From Photobacterium lipolyticum (lineage in GTDB: Bacteria; Pseudomonadota; Gammaproteobacteria; Enterobacterales; Vibrionaceae): DNA of 64,000 nucleotides. The stretch covers positions 558,001 through 622,000 of the forward strand of contig NZ_PYMC01000001.1 of the NCBI RefSeq assembly GCF_003026475.1. Direction: 5' to 3'. Made by a program: the position numbers and the translations under genes. The notes beneath the pieces were generated by a model. The model had not been told where the DNA came from. It was given only the letters and a program-made list of their open reading frames with translations, and searched no databases. The first letter of the stretch is position 1. The number at the start of each line of letters is the position of its first letter. This document shows, piece by piece, positions 44,392 through 55,427 of the stretch.

Positions 44392-44577
44392 ATGAAAAAG
44401 TTAACGATTTTTGTTACAGCAGCATTATTATCAATGAGTTTTAACTCAATGGCATTTACTCTTGCTGGTACTCCACTGGTTCTAGACCAAGATGCTTTCA
44501 GATACTGCGCTGGTGCAAAAAACATCAACGTTTGCATGGAACGCTATTTGTTAATACATAAATCAGATAAGAAGTAA
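44392..44577 (+). CDS. Small secreted protein, unknown
   Basis: Predicted 61-residue precursor, not recognised. It starts at ATG 44392, with GGGAGA upstream. A clear signal peptide (MKKLTIFVTAALLSMSFNSMA, about 1-21) leaves a mature peptide of about 40 residues with two cysteines ten residues apart (CAGAKNINVC), which could form a disulfide loop in the periplasm, and a Lys-rich tail. It has its own spacer with two inverted repeats and a strong terminator, which supports it being a real gene. No function is claimed. Confidence 0.7.
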   Translation: MKKLTIFVTAALLSMSFNSMAFTLAGTPLVLDQDAFRYCAGAKNINVCMERYLLIHKSDKK

Positions 44578-44593
44578 CTTAAGTACAAGCAAT

Positions 44594-44625
44594 AACGAGC
44601 GGAATGAAAAGTCATTCCGCTCGTT
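44594..44625. terminator. Bidirectional terminator, small protein / gltX
   Basis: Perfect 14-bp arms AACGAGCGGAATGA/TCATTCCGCTCGTT with an AAAG loop, between convergent genes (16 bases after the first stop, 3 bases before the gltX stop). T-runs are short. Confidence 0.8.
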
Positions 44626-44628
44626 CAT

Positions 44629-46053
44629 TTATGCGTTTGCTTCACGCTCGGCAATAAATGCCAAAGCCATGTTAATTCGAGCAATCACGCGCTCTTTACC
44701 CACCATCATCATCACCGCATCAACAGATGGTGATTGCCCCTGACCAGTAACAGCAACACGCAGTGGCATACCCACCTTGCCCATACCGACTTCAAGCTCT
44801 TCGCAGGTTTCAGCAATCACTTTATGCAAGTTTTCAGTTGTCCACTCAGCTAATGCTTCTACTTTGGCCAGTGCCAATGCCAATGCATCTTTTGCGACAG
44901 GTCGCAGGTGTTTCTTCGCTGCCCCTGCTTCAAACTCGCTGAAGTCTTGGTAGAAATAGCGAGATTGCTCCGCCAGTTCAATCAGCGTATTACAACGCTC
45001 GCCAACCAGTTTAATGACATCCGTAATCGCTGGACCATTCGCGGTATCAATTCCTTTTTGATCTAAATGCCATTGCAGGTATTTAGCTACGTACTCAGGC
45101 TCTGCTGTTTTAATGTAGTGATTATTCAACCACAGTAACTTATCGGTATTAAATGCAGATGGAGACTTACTGATTGAACCTAAGCTAAACAGCTTAATCA
45201 TCTCTTCCATTGAGAAGATTTCCTGATCACCGTGTGACCAGCCCAGACGCACCAGGTAATTCAATAGTGCTTGAGGCAGATAACCTTCATCACGATACTG
45301 CATAACGCTTACCGCACCATGACGCTTAGATAATTTAGTGCCGTCATCTCCTAAGATCATTGCACAGTGTGCAAACTCAGGTACTGGTGCGCCCAAGGCA
45401 TCATAAATATTGATCTGACGAGGTGTGTTGTTAATGTGGTCTTCACCACGCACAACTTGGGTAATGCCCATATCCCAATCATCAACAACTACACAGAAAT
45501 TGTAAGTCGGGCTACCGTCGGTACGGCGAATGATCAGATCATCGAGTTCACTGTTAGCAATTTCGATATGACCACGAACCTTGTCATCAAAAACCACCGT
45601 TCCTTCTTTCGGGTTACGGAAGCGAATAACAAAAGGGGAATCTTCCGTTGCGGCAGCATTCGCGGCAACAACCTTCGGGTGTTTTGCATCGTAACGAGGC
45701 TTAAGGCCGGCAGCCATTTGCTCTTCACGAAGTTCTTCAAGCAGCAATTTAGGGCAGTAACACTTATAAGCTTTGTCTTCAGCCAGTAGCTGATCGATTA
45801 GCTGGTTATAACGATCAAAACGTTTAGTCTGATAGTAAGGACCTTCATCCCAATCCAGACCCAGCCATTCCATACCTTCAAGGATGGCATCGATCGCTTC
45901 TTGTGTAGAGCGCTCAAGATCAGTATCTTCGATTCGAAGAACAAATTCGCCATCCATATGCTTAGCAAATAACCAAGAATAAAGTGCAGTACGAGCACCA
46001 CCGACATGGAGAAAGCCTGTTGGACTTGGAGCGAAGCGAGTTTTAACCGTCAT
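44629..46053 (-). CDS. gltX: Glutamyl-tRNA synthetase
   Basis: Class I synthetase that charges tRNA-Glu. The 474-residue protein has the HIGH-equivalent in [14 protein letters not shown] (9-22), KLSKR (240-244, KMSKS equivalent) and the anticodon-binding C-terminal half. The Escherichia coli zinc site C98-C100-C125-H127 is only half kept: C98 and C100 are present, position 125 is H and 127 is K. Other diagnostics ([33 protein letters not shown]) are normal. Confidence 0.97.
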   Translation of the reverse strand: MTVKTRFAPSPTGFLHVGGARTALYSWLFAKHMDGEFVLRIEDTDLERSTQEAIDAILEGMEWLGLDWDEGPYYQTKRFDRYNQLIDQLLAEDKAYKCYCPKLLLEELREEQMAAGLKPRYDAKHPKVVAANAAATEDSPFVIRFRNPKEGTVVFDDKVRGHIEIANSELDDLIIRRTDGSPTYNFCVVVDDWDMGITQVVRGEDHINNTPRQINIYDALGAPVPEFAHCAMILGDDGTKLSKRHGAVSVMQYRDEGYLPQALLNYLVRLGWSHGDQEIFSMEEMIKLFSLGSISKSPSAFNTDKLLWLNNHYIKTAEPEYVAKYLQWHLDQKGIDTANGPAITDVIKLVGERCNTLIELAEQSRYFYQDFSEFEAGAAKKHLRPVAKDALALALAKVEALAEWTTENLHKVIAETCEELEVGMGKVGMPLRVAVTGQGQSPSVDAVMMMVGKERVIARINMALAFIAEREANA

Positions 46054-46626
46054 GAAAGAACCTTAAGTAAAAATGATGAGCCAAATAGTAGTGCGACCGC
46101 ACCACCTTCATCGATATTGACGCATTTTACCACCAGCCCAGCAATCCACAATACAGTTATATGGCCAAACCACCTCAAGATACGAGATTCATAGCGGCCT
46201 CTGGTAACTCAATTCGATCGATATGTGCGTGGGAATACCGTTCCCTTTCAAACACATTTTGTAAAGAGGTGGCTCGAGTATACAATTTAACCGTTGCATC
46301 ATCATGCTGAGCATCTCGCATAAGCCTTGCTAAATTTTAGCAACAAAAACACCCAACAAAAGACTAAAATTTAAATTATTGACGCTTTTCATAACATGAT
46401 AACCACAAGGACAGCTGTAAATAACATTCACCAAAGTTTATTTAAGAAATCTTAATCAAAAAACAGTTAAATCCTTTGATTGGAAAACCATCCTGTGCCC
46501 CTGTCTTATTTTATAATAACTTATTAAAAATATATCACAAACCCTCACCCTTACGTTATTATATCGAATCAAACAATTTTCACTTAAATTCGCATTTATG
46601 GCTGAATAAAAAGAGATTCTATTTCA
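46054..46626. other. Non-coding spacer gltX / DUF2057 gene (573 bases)
   Basis: AT-rich, most strongly after 46330. It must hold the gltX promoter and that of the following plus-strand gene, but I see no convincing -35/-10 pair, no strong inverted repeat and no RNA gene. No reading frame in it looks coding. Confidence 0.6.
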
Positions 46627-47277
46627 ATGAAAATAAAAAATATTGTTACCTGTAGTATGATAAGTATCTTTTCATTACCAATTGCAGCTGACGTTAAATT
46701 AGAACTTCCAAAAGAAGTAACTGTTTTATCGGTCAATGGCAAAGAAGGGGAAAGTGGATTACTTGAGTTTGTTAACTCTTCTCCTGACCATATTAATCTA
46801 CCTAATGGTAGCAATCAGATCGTTTATGATGTCAGAAAAGTTTACAACAAAGGTTCGAGTCAAGGTAAGAAATATCAATCCCCACCTATGGTGTTGAGTT
46901 TTAACAGTATTGACTCTGCTGTAATGATGAAAGTGCCACAATTAAATACATTAGACTCCGCCCGAGAATTTGACAAAAAATTAACCATAAGCTTAACAGA
47001 CGAGTCCGGTAACTCCATTGAACACAGGAATATTCAACTACCTATAAATGGGTTCTCAATTAATAAAAATTATAGCCAACTCTTAGAAAGCTATAATAAA
47101 ACTCAGATACCACAACTTAAAACCGTTGCCAATAGCGTAATAAACACAACAGAGAATAAAATTAAAAACAATGTATCTGAATCATCAAAACTAACCATAC
47201 TCAAAGATATTTTCATACAAATGGAGCAAGAAGAAAAGCAAGAGTTTCTTACTTGGGCTATCAATAATATTCACTAA
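46627..47277 (+). CDS. DUF2057 (UPF0319, YccT/CsgI-like) secreted protein, copy 1
   Basis: A 216-residue precursor with a signal peptide (about 1-21, SIFSLPIAADVK) and the DUF2057 pattern: ELPKEVTVLSVNGKEGES near the mature start and LPNGSNQIVYDVRKVYNKGS at about 59-78, C-terminal QEFLTWAINNIH. The family includes E. coli YccT, later named CsgI and reported to restrain curli subunit assembly; whether this copy acts so is unknown. Its codons are AT-rich compared with copy 2 at 49419. It faces a porin gene. Confidence 0.85.
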   Translation: MKIKNIVTCSMISIFSLPIAADVKLELPKEVTVLSVNGKEGESGLLEFVNSSPDHINLPNGSNQIVYDVRKVYNKGSSQGKKYQSPPMVLSFNSIDSAVMMKVPQLNTLDSAREFDKKLTISLTDESGNSIEHRNIQLPINGFSINKNYSQLLESYNKTQIPQLKTVANSVINTTENKIKNNVSESSKLTILKDIFIQMEQEEKQEFLTWAINNIH

Positions 47278-47542
47278 TTCAGTATTAACCACCATTAGAA
47301 TCAGGTCATTTATTGGCCTGATAGATCAATAACCATCATAATAAACTCAACTTCCACTATAATATTTATTCTTATTTCCATGACTAAATCTAAAACAACT
47401 TTGCATTTAATTTAATCATAAGAAATAACCAATCCTGTTCAAACATTTAAATATTATGCTTTTAATTAATACTATTTCGCTTAGATTGAATTCCCGGAGG
47501 AAGCTCGAAGCATGCTCATTGAAGTTGTTTGGCTATATAAAT

Positions 47543-47574
47543 AAAAAGGCTTCGGTAAAAACCGGAGCCTTTTT
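47543..47574. terminator. Bidirectional terminator, DUF2057 copy 1 / porin 1
   Basis: Stem AAAAAGGCTTCGGT/ACCGGAGCCTTTTT (one mismatch, loop AAAA) ending 26 bases before the porin stop. A- and T-runs on both sides allow use by either gene. An upstream weaker ATCAGG/CCTGAT repeat lies at 47300-47322. Confidence 0.85.
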
Positions 47575-47600
47575 AATACAATGATTATTGAATCAACAGA

Positions 47601-48674
47601 TTAGAAGTACCATTCAGTACCGATACGTACCATGGTATCACCTTCTCCATCGTTGCTATGTTCTGCAACGCGTAGGAATGTGTATACAGAGTTAAAGCTA
47701 TAACCAAATTCTGCCGTTAGTGTTTCACGATCTAAATATGCATCTGTTTTAGAGTCAGTCTCACCCGTTTGATTAGCATAACCTAAACGGAAATTTGCGC
47801 TACCCATGTAGTAGTTAGCTTGTACTGAGTAGGCTTCTATTTCACGCTTGTCATAAGTAAAGCCACCCTTATCTTTCGCATCATATTCACCCGTTTTATA
47901 CGCGGCGGCAATCATTACGCTGTCCATTGGACGCAACTCGAAACCAGCAAAGAAAGAGTCCGTATCACCGACAGAATCCGCTTTAGCTGCTTTTACGCTT
48001 CCATCAGCTTCTAATGATGCATCTGAACCAGAATCAAAGATGGTATCAGTTGCTGTTTCAAATGCGGCGTGAAGGGTTAGCATCTGAACCGGAGTAACAG
48101 AAACTTTAGCCCCGTAGAATGTAGAATCATCGGTCTTTGAGCTACCGTTACCCAATGCCACACTAAAGTTAACCATATCAGCATAGTTAATTGAGTCAAA
48201 ACGTACTTGCTGGCTCTTACGGTCAAATAAGAAACGCTCACCGCTGCGCCATCCGCGGTCAAACGTCGTACCCATGTTAGATGCACTGTAAGGCCAGTCA
48301 ACCAGTTCATACATTGGTGTTAGCATACGACCAAAGCGTACCGAACCCCAGTCATCCCCGCGCATACCGACGAAGGTATCACGGTTACCTAAATCAGCAC
48401 CATCGTCTAAAACCCAGCCAGATTCAATCTGAACAAAAGCCTCTACGCTGTCTGTCATCGCCTGTGCCGCACGGAAGCCAACACGGCTCTCGTTTTCTAA
48501 TTCAAAAGTGCCACCTTTCGCACCGTAGTCTACCGCAGAGATAGAAACGATACCATAAACCTCAACCTTAGAATCATTCGACTCACCGATGGTATATGCA
48601 TTGGCAGAGACTGAAGCCATCGCTGCTGATGCGATAGCCGCACCTAATAATGTACGCTTGAATGTCTTATTCAT
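47601..48674 (-). CDS. Outer-membrane porin, copy 1 (Gram-negative porin, OmpU/OmpL-like)
   Basis: Trimeric beta-barrel general porin. The 357-residue precursor has a signal peptide (MNKTFKRTLLGAAIASAAMASVSANA, cut after about 26) and ends in the barrel signature ...TEWYF with C-terminal Phe. The conserved block VRFGRMLTPMYELVDWPYSA (about residues 114-133) is shared with copy 2. The extracellular-loop regions are Asp/Lys-rich. Start at 48674 with AGGAG upstream. Porins of this type are commonly ToxR- or sRNA-regulated in Vibrionaceae; here a structured leader precedes it. Confidence 0.93.
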   Translation of the reverse strand: MNKTFKRTLLGAAIASAAMASVSANAYTIGESNDSKVEVYGIVSISAVDYGAKGGTFELENESRVGFRAAQAMTDSVEAFVQIESGWVLDDGADLGNRDTFVGMRGDDWGSVRFGRMLTPMYELVDWPYSASNMGTTFDRGWRSGERFLFDRKSQQVRFDSINYADMVNFSVALGNGSSKTDDSTFYGAKVSVTPVQMLTLHAAFETATDTIFDSGSDASLEADGSVKAAKADSVGDTDSFFAGFELRPMDSVMIAAAYKTGEYDAKDKGGFTYDKREIEAYSVQANYYMGSANFRLGYANQTGETDSKTDAYLDRETLTAEFGYSFNSVYTFLRVAEHSNDGEGDTMVRIGTEWYF

Positions 48675-48707
48675 GGAAAACTCCTGATAATCTAATAACT
48701 AGCTGTT

Positions 48708-48753
48708 TTATGTGCACTTTCCTCAGTTGGCCGCCGAAGGTCAGCACACATAA
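48708..48753 (-). promoter_or_regulatory. Conserved porin-leader hairpin (porin 1)
   Basis: On the minus strand TTATGTGTGC pairs with GTGCACATAA (two G-U pairs), and CCT/AGG above it, exposing a loop with CCTTCGGCGGCCAAC (48726-48740). The loop word and the downstream ACAGCTA also occur in the leader of porin 2, with different stem sequence. It ends 34 bases before the ATG. Confidence 0.6.
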
Positions 48754-49418
48754 TTATTTTTAAGTTGTTTTGAACAGGAGCAAGACTACAAGCTTTTTTT
48801 GGTGCGTAAAAATAGCACAAAAAAAACTATGACACCCTTCAAACCAGTAAAACCTAAAAAAAAATAAAATATTTAATATCAGATAGATAACCAAAAAAAA
48901 TAAGAAAACATAAACCACAGATCACATGGATTATTGTGCACTCAATCGCAAGATTGAGTGCGATACGGACAAATACCAGCCGACCAATGAGAGTTTATGA
49001 GGGGGCTATAGATTGATTGATGTTTATTTTGACCAGAAGCGTGATCTTCCTCTCGTTCAGTTAACCAGTTTATGAACTTACTTCCGATTATCAGCTTGTT
49101 ATTTCATGACAATAAGTAGTATTGAGACAATATTGATTAATCACTTACTCGGAAATATAAAGTCGAAAACTCAGCTAACTAAAAGCAAAAAATTATCGAT
49201 AAATCCTTAAAAAACAACATAATTTAAATAAAATAGCCAGAGAGCATATCTGCTCTGGTAATTAATCTCATGGTTGTGACTGAGCTCTGATTACTACTAT
49301 AGAGAGAGTAAATAAGCTTTTTCACACCAGACCAGCAAAGTAAAATCGTTTTACAAAATATCTTTTCACGGGGACAGTCGCTAACAGGTTGAGCGGCCCC
49401 TTCAAGGAGTCTTTATTA
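48754..49418. other. Non-coding spacer porin 1 / DUF2057 copy 2 (about 665 bases)
   Basis: Holds the porin 1 promoter (a GTAGTCTTG word at 48781-48789 is shared with porin 2) and the DUF2057 copy 2 promoter. It also has an isolated perfect 10-bp hairpin GCACTCAATC/GATTGAGTGC with a GCAA loop (48938-48961) and a weaker CCAGAG-based hairpin (49237-49258). No coding frame is convincing; an unannotated small RNA is possible. Confidence 0.5.
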
Positions 49419-50120
49419 ATGAAGATAAAACAAATTGCTTTGGCAACAATGCTGCTACCGTTTGCACCGATAGCAGCGGCGCAGGTAACAATGGAAATAC
49501 CGAAGGGGATTCAACTGTTGGTGATTAACGGCCAAGATACCGATTACTCCATGTTTGGCTTTGATCATAAGCCTGAAATTAAGTTGCCAGATGGTGCCAA
49601 TCAGGTCGTTTTCCGTATTGCTAAAGTCGTCAGAGATGCTGGCAGTAAAACAACAAAATTTAAATCCGTTCCTATCGTTATCCGTTTTGATGGCGATAAT
49701 ACTCAGCTAACACTCGACATTCCGAACATCCAGACACTGGATGAAGGCCGCAACTTCAACAGCGCGCCTTCGTTTACGATCAAGGAATCAGGGAATGATT
49801 ATCCTTTCGTATACGATACGCTGTATGTAGGGTTTGACCTTGCACCTGATTTTACTCGTAAAGTTGAGAAGTATAATAAGAGTGGAGCAATTGCCAGCAT
49901 CAACGCTGGCATTTCAACCACGAACACAATAACCGCTTCAGTTGCTCAGCCACAGAAAGTGACATCTAAAGCCGCGACTCAATCAACAACCAACACAACA
50001 ACACCAGCACAACTCACAGAATCCAATAAGGCTGAAATGATGCTACAGCACTGGTTCCACCAGGCCGATGATAAAACAAAGAAGAAGTTTTTAAGCTGGG
50101 CTGTCACCAATATCAATTAA
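49419..50120 (+). CDS. DUF2057 (UPF0319, YccT/CsgI-like) secreted protein, copy 2
   Basis: Second DUF2057 gene, 233 residues from ATG 49419 with AAGGAG upstream. Signal peptide (MKIKQIALATMLLPFAPIAAA, about 1-21), then TMEIPKGIQLLVINGQDTDY, LPDGANQVVFRIAKVV and the C-terminal KKFLSWAVTNIN, each alignable with copy 1. A Thr/Ala/Ser-rich insert (about 175-200) precedes the tail. The gene is more GC-rich than copy 1 and again faces a porin gene. Confidence 0.85.
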   Translation: MKIKQIALATMLLPFAPIAAAQVTMEIPKGIQLLVINGQDTDYSMFGFDHKPEIKLPDGANQVVFRIAKVVRDAGSKTTKFKSVPIVIRFDGDNTQLTLDIPNIQTLDEGRNFNSAPSFTIKESGNDYPFVYDTLYVGFDLAPDFTRKVEKYNKSGAIASINAGISTTNTITASVAQPQKVTSKAATQSTTNTTTPAQLTESNKAEMMLQHWFHQADDKTKKKFLSWAVTNIN

Positions 50121-50147
50121 CTCTTTAATCCCAACCGGGCTAACAAC

Positions 50148-50184
50148 AAAAAGGCTCATTCATTAATCATGAATGAGCCTTTTT
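50148..50184. terminator. Intrinsic terminator of DUF2057 copy 2
   Basis: Perfect 16-bp arms AAAAAGGCTCATTCAT/ATGAATGAGCCTTTTT with a TAATC loop, 28 bases past the stop. Confidence 0.88.
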
Positions 50185-50228
50185 GATGGGTTTGGTATTA
50201 AACACAATTTTCTCTCTGTACAGAGTAA

Positions 50229-50255
50229 AAAGCCGACTGATATATAGTCGGCTTT
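50229..50255. terminator. Intrinsic terminator of porin 2
   Basis: Perfect arms AAAGCCGACT/AGTCGGCTTT with a 7-base loop, 42 bases past the porin stop, with TTTT on the minus-strand exit. Confidence 0.8.
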
Positions 50256-50296
50256 AACATCATATTACGTTATGTTTCTATTAGACAAAGTGCCCG

Positions 50297-51379
50297 TTAG
50301 AAATTGTACGAAATACCCACACCGGCTCCAAACATACTTTCGCCACCGCGAGTGATCTGGTAAGGACGGAAAAATACTTCCGCACTTGGGTCAATAAAGT
50401 ATGACGCATTAAACGAGACGATATCTTCAGATTTTGGCGTTGATTTGACACCGCCGGTTTCAAGATCTTCCTGAGCGGCATAACCTAAGCTGAATTTCCA
50501 GTCTTCCATTGAATAAGAAACCCCTACCGAGTAAGAATTCTGATCCTGGTCTGGCGCACCGTTATCATATTCGGCACCCGCGATTTTATAAGCCCCTTGC
50601 ACACCAATTGCACCAAACGTTGCCTCAAAACCGACAAGGAACAGCTCAGTGTCAGAACCAACACGTTTTACAGTTTCATCTGCCGCTGTCGTTTTATCAT
50701 CTTCTACACCTTTAGTTACTTGGCGGTCAACACCAAGTTCATAACCAAGATGGAATACCGCTGGACCTGCTTTTACACTGGCAGAAGCGCCATACCAATT
50801 ATTTCCATCTTCAGTAACGTTACCTTTACCGGCTGCCACTGAGAAGTTCACCGCGCCAAACTGGGCGGAATCAAAACGAACCATGTCGTTCTGACGATCG
50901 TAGTTTGTACCGCCTTCGACAGCGCCCGTCCAATCAAACACTTCACCAAGTTTGTTACCTGAGTATGGCCAGTCAAGAATTTGATATGCAGGTGTTAGCA
51001 TACGACCGACGCGTACTTTACCGGCATCAAATTCAAAACCGATAAAGCTATCACGGAAACCCATCCAAGAAATACTACCGTTGTCAGATTTCACGCTGGT
51101 ACCATCGCCTACGTCACCGGCTTCCATCTGCCAGAACATCTTAGGACCTTTTTCCAGATCGAGGGTACCACGTAAACCGAAACGTGATTCATTCAGAACA
51201 TTTAAAGTACCTTCACCACTACCGTCATTACCTTCAGCCTCACCACCCCATACAGAGACAGCAGCCAGGCCATACAATTCATAATTTGCTGCTGCTGGTG
51301 CTGCTTGAACCGCAACTGAAGCCATTGCAGCAGCTGCAACTGCCACACCTAAAACTGAACGCTTAAACATGTTTTCCAT
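50297..51379 (-). CDS. Outer-membrane porin, copy 2 (Gram-negative porin, OmpU/OmpL-like)
   Basis: Paralogue of the porin at 47601. The 360-residue precursor has a signal peptide (MFKRSVLGVAVAAAAMASVAVQA within the first 27 residues) and ends GVGISYNF with the C-terminal aromatic of barrels. VRVGRMLTPAYQILDWPYSG matches copy 1. The first ATG (51379) has GGAG seven bases upstream; an in-frame ATG three codons later is also possible. The loops differ strongly from copy 1, pointing to divergence after duplication. Confidence 0.93.
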   Translation of the reverse strand: MENMFKRSVLGVAVAAAAMASVAVQAAPAAANYELYGLAAVSVWGGEAEGNDGSGEGTLNVLNESRFGLRGTLDLEKGPKMFWQMEAGDVGDGTSVKSDNGSISWMGFRDSFIGFEFDAGKVRVGRMLTPAYQILDWPYSGNKLGEVFDWTGAVEGGTNYDRQNDMVRFDSAQFGAVNFSVAAGKGNVTEDGNNWYGASASVKAGPAVFHLGYELGVDRQVTKGVEDDKTTAADETVKRVGSDTELFLVGFEATFGAIGVQGAYKIAGAEYDNGAPDQDQNSYSVGVSYSMEDWKFSLGYAAQEDLETGGVKSTPKSEDIVSFNASYFIDPSAEVFFRPYQITRGGESMFGAGVGISYNF

Positions 51380-51407
51380 GGAATAACTCCTAAAAAATAT
51401 TAGCTGT

Positions 51408-51449
51408 TTACTTGAGCCTTAAAGGTTGGCCGCCGAAGGCATCAAGTAA
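51408..51449 (-). promoter_or_regulatory. Conserved porin-leader hairpin (porin 2)
   Basis: On the minus strand TTACTTGA pairs with TCAAGTAA (8 bp), then after a one-base bulge GCCTT pairs with AAGGC. The loop exposes CGGCGGCCAACC; the box CCTTCGGCGGCCAAC is 51425-51439. The same box and a following ACAGCTA occur before porin 1 though the stems differ. Confidence 0.65.
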
Positions 51450-51911
51450 CTCTCCCGATATGTCTGCCGAAATCTAAATTCGACTAAATCATATTTTTTT
51501 AGTTCTTTGTGAACCGCTGTAAAACTTCAGGTACAAGACTACTTTCGCAGCGCGAAACATCAACCAGAACTTAATTTATTCTTTGAAAAATATGACTCAG
51601 TGCAAAGTTTCCACGCTACAGTGATCAAGATCAAAACTCCTCCAAAGAACTTATAAATAAACCTAAAAAACACACGAATACAATAGGATACAAAAAAACA
51701 AAAAACATAAAATGAGAAGTGTCACTAAAAAAACACCTATTGTTTTTATGTTCACATCTTGAAGGCCGTCATATTTATAAAAATTTAATTGAACTATTTT
51801 ATTGCTGTTAAATATCTAGAGGGGATATTTTTTAAGAGAAATAAAGGCAGGGGGAATAAATGGGTATATTCAAAACTATGCCAAATAAGAACATACCCGG
51901 GGAGGAAAAGG
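51450..51911. other. Non-coding spacer porin 2 / ligA (about 460 bases)
   Basis: Contains the porin 2 promoter region with CAAGACTAC at 51534-51542, AT-rich sequence, and a weak GGGTAT/ATACCC inverted repeat (about 51861-51898) that may end ligA transcription. No credible coding frame. Confidence 0.5.
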
Positions 51912-53939
<2,028 letters not shown>

Positions 53940-53949
53940 CTAAAAAATA

Positions 53950-53969
53950 AGGCTCCTCTGCAGGAGCCT
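53950..53969. terminator. Hairpin between zipA and ligA
   Basis: Perfect 8-bp arms AGGCTCCT/AGGAGCCT with TTATTTTTTA on the minus-strand exit. It sits 22 bases before the ligA start, so it either ends the zipA transcript or partly attenuates ligA. Confidence 0.7.
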
Positions 53970-54012
53970 AATAGAAACTATATATCTTAACTATGGATCT
54001 TAAATCTGGATC

Positions 54013-55062
54013 TTAAATCTGGGTGTACAGTTTAGCTTTTTCACGATACGCGTCGATTCGGTTCGGTGTGATCATGGTTCGTTCATGATCAAGCACATCG
54101 GCATTTAATTCGTCGGCAATCTGCTGAACCGTTTGTAGCATCAAATTGAAATTCTGATCAGCGCGACCATAACAAGGCAGCATCAGATAAAAAGAAACAC
54201 CCGGCGTTTCAAAGTTGTCTTCGTTCCCTTCAGGGAAGTTGCCCGGATGGATCATATTGGCAGCCGAAAACAGAACCGGTTCAACGCCGGCCAGATCAGC
54301 ATGGCGGTGGTAAACCGCGTTATCGCCAAAAATAAGATTGTGCTGCTCGAGACAACCAAATAATTTTGCGCCTTGCAGCATCTCGCCGTTACGGGCATGA
54401 ACACTCAGCGCCAGATAGCTCGGTTCCAGTACCGGCTCGGGTTCAACCATAGGGACAAGAGAAGGGGCTGGTTCTTCAGGTTCAATAACCTCTGCAACCT
54501 CGTCTGAACTATCCGCAACAACCGGTTGGGCTTCTGCACCGCTGTTGGGTTCGGCGTCAGGTCTTTCAGACAGCGCTGCACTAGACAATGCTGTATCCGC
54601 AGTTGCCGGCTCAGCTTTGACGACTTGAACAGGTTCAGCCGGCCCTTGCGGTTCAACAGGCATCGCCTCAGTCTCAGATTGGTATGTATCGATACTCGCT
54701 TGCGGTTCAATTTTCTCCGCGGTTGCTGACATTTTTGGCAAATCATCGACAAAAGATGCGTTACAGGCTACATCAAGTAGCGGATCAGCCTGCAACTTTT
54801 CGCCAAAATGTAATTCAGGCTCCGTGCGTTTATGGGCTTTTTTCTCTGCTTCTTCTGGTCCAGTATTGACCACCCGAACGGAACCGACGCCATCTTGATC
54901 AAAACCATCGGTATCTACATTGTTAGTATCCCCTAACTTACCCAACGGTTTCTCACCAAATTTCGCGGGCTTTTCTTTTCTGCTGGTCCAAAGACCGTGT
55001 AAAAGAAGCGCAGAGATAGCCAGCGCACCAACAATAATAAGAACCAGACGCAATTCCTGCAT
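54013..55062 (-). CDS. zipA: ZipA, cell-division protein
   Basis: Inner-membrane bitopic protein that anchors FtsZ to the division site. The 349-residue protein has an N-terminal membrane helix (about 4-25, LRLVLIIVGALAISALLLHG), a short basic patch (TSRKEKPAKFGEK), a long Glu/Pro/Val/Ala-rich linker (about 80-215) and the C-terminal FtsZ-binding domain (about 216-349; LSVHARNGEMLQGAKLFGCL). Domain order is exactly that of ZipA. Confidence 0.96.
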   Translation of the reverse strand: MQELRLVLIIVGALAISALLLHGLWTSRKEKPAKFGEKPLGKLGDTNNVDTDGFDQDGVGSVRVVNTGPEEAEKKAHKRTEPELHFGEKLQADPLLDVACNASFVDDLPKMSATAEKIEPQASIDTYQSETEAMPVEPQGPAEPVQVVKAEPATADTALSSAALSERPDAEPNSGAEAQPVVADSSDEVAEVIEPEEPAPSLVPMVEPEPVLEPSYLALSVHARNGEMLQGAKLFGCLEQHNLIFGDNAVYHRHADLAGVEPVLFSAANMIHPGNFPEGNEDNFETPGVSFYLMLPCYGRADQNFNLMLQTVQQIADELNADVLDHERTMITPNRIDAYREKAKLYTQI

Positions 55063-55427
55063 TATGAATACTCTGAATTAACTCGTTATCCCTTACGGGG
55101 TAAATAATAGTAAAAGTGTCACAGGACTTACAAAAGCACCTGAGCCGATTAAAAGCTAACAGGTTTCAAGCCTACTATTAACTTAATGTACCAAAACTCA
55201 ATTAATAATGAGAAGATGAATATTGTTATTCGTGCAAGATAGTGCTGCTGAGCACAAATTTGCACAAATTTCAGACAAAATAACCACCAAACTTCCCTCT
55301 AATTAGCTATGACAACAAGTTTGGAATTTGATTCTACACCGTTCTCCCCGTTAACATGCTCTCTGTATCCTATAAAGGAGAGCAACGTTCACCTCTCTGG
55401 ATGAGAACTTTGTGTAAGGAGTATTTA
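55063..55427. other. Divergent spacer zipA / cysZ (365 bases)
   Basis: AT-rich. It contains a short direct repeat, GCACAAATTT twice in 20 bases (about 55251-55272). Promoters for both genes must be here but no clear -35/-10 pair was identified. No gene seen. Confidence 0.5.

Noticed and set aside
45367-45789. 140-residue plus-strand reading frame
   Set aside because: Antisense to gltX; the codon usage follows the gltX frame, not this one.
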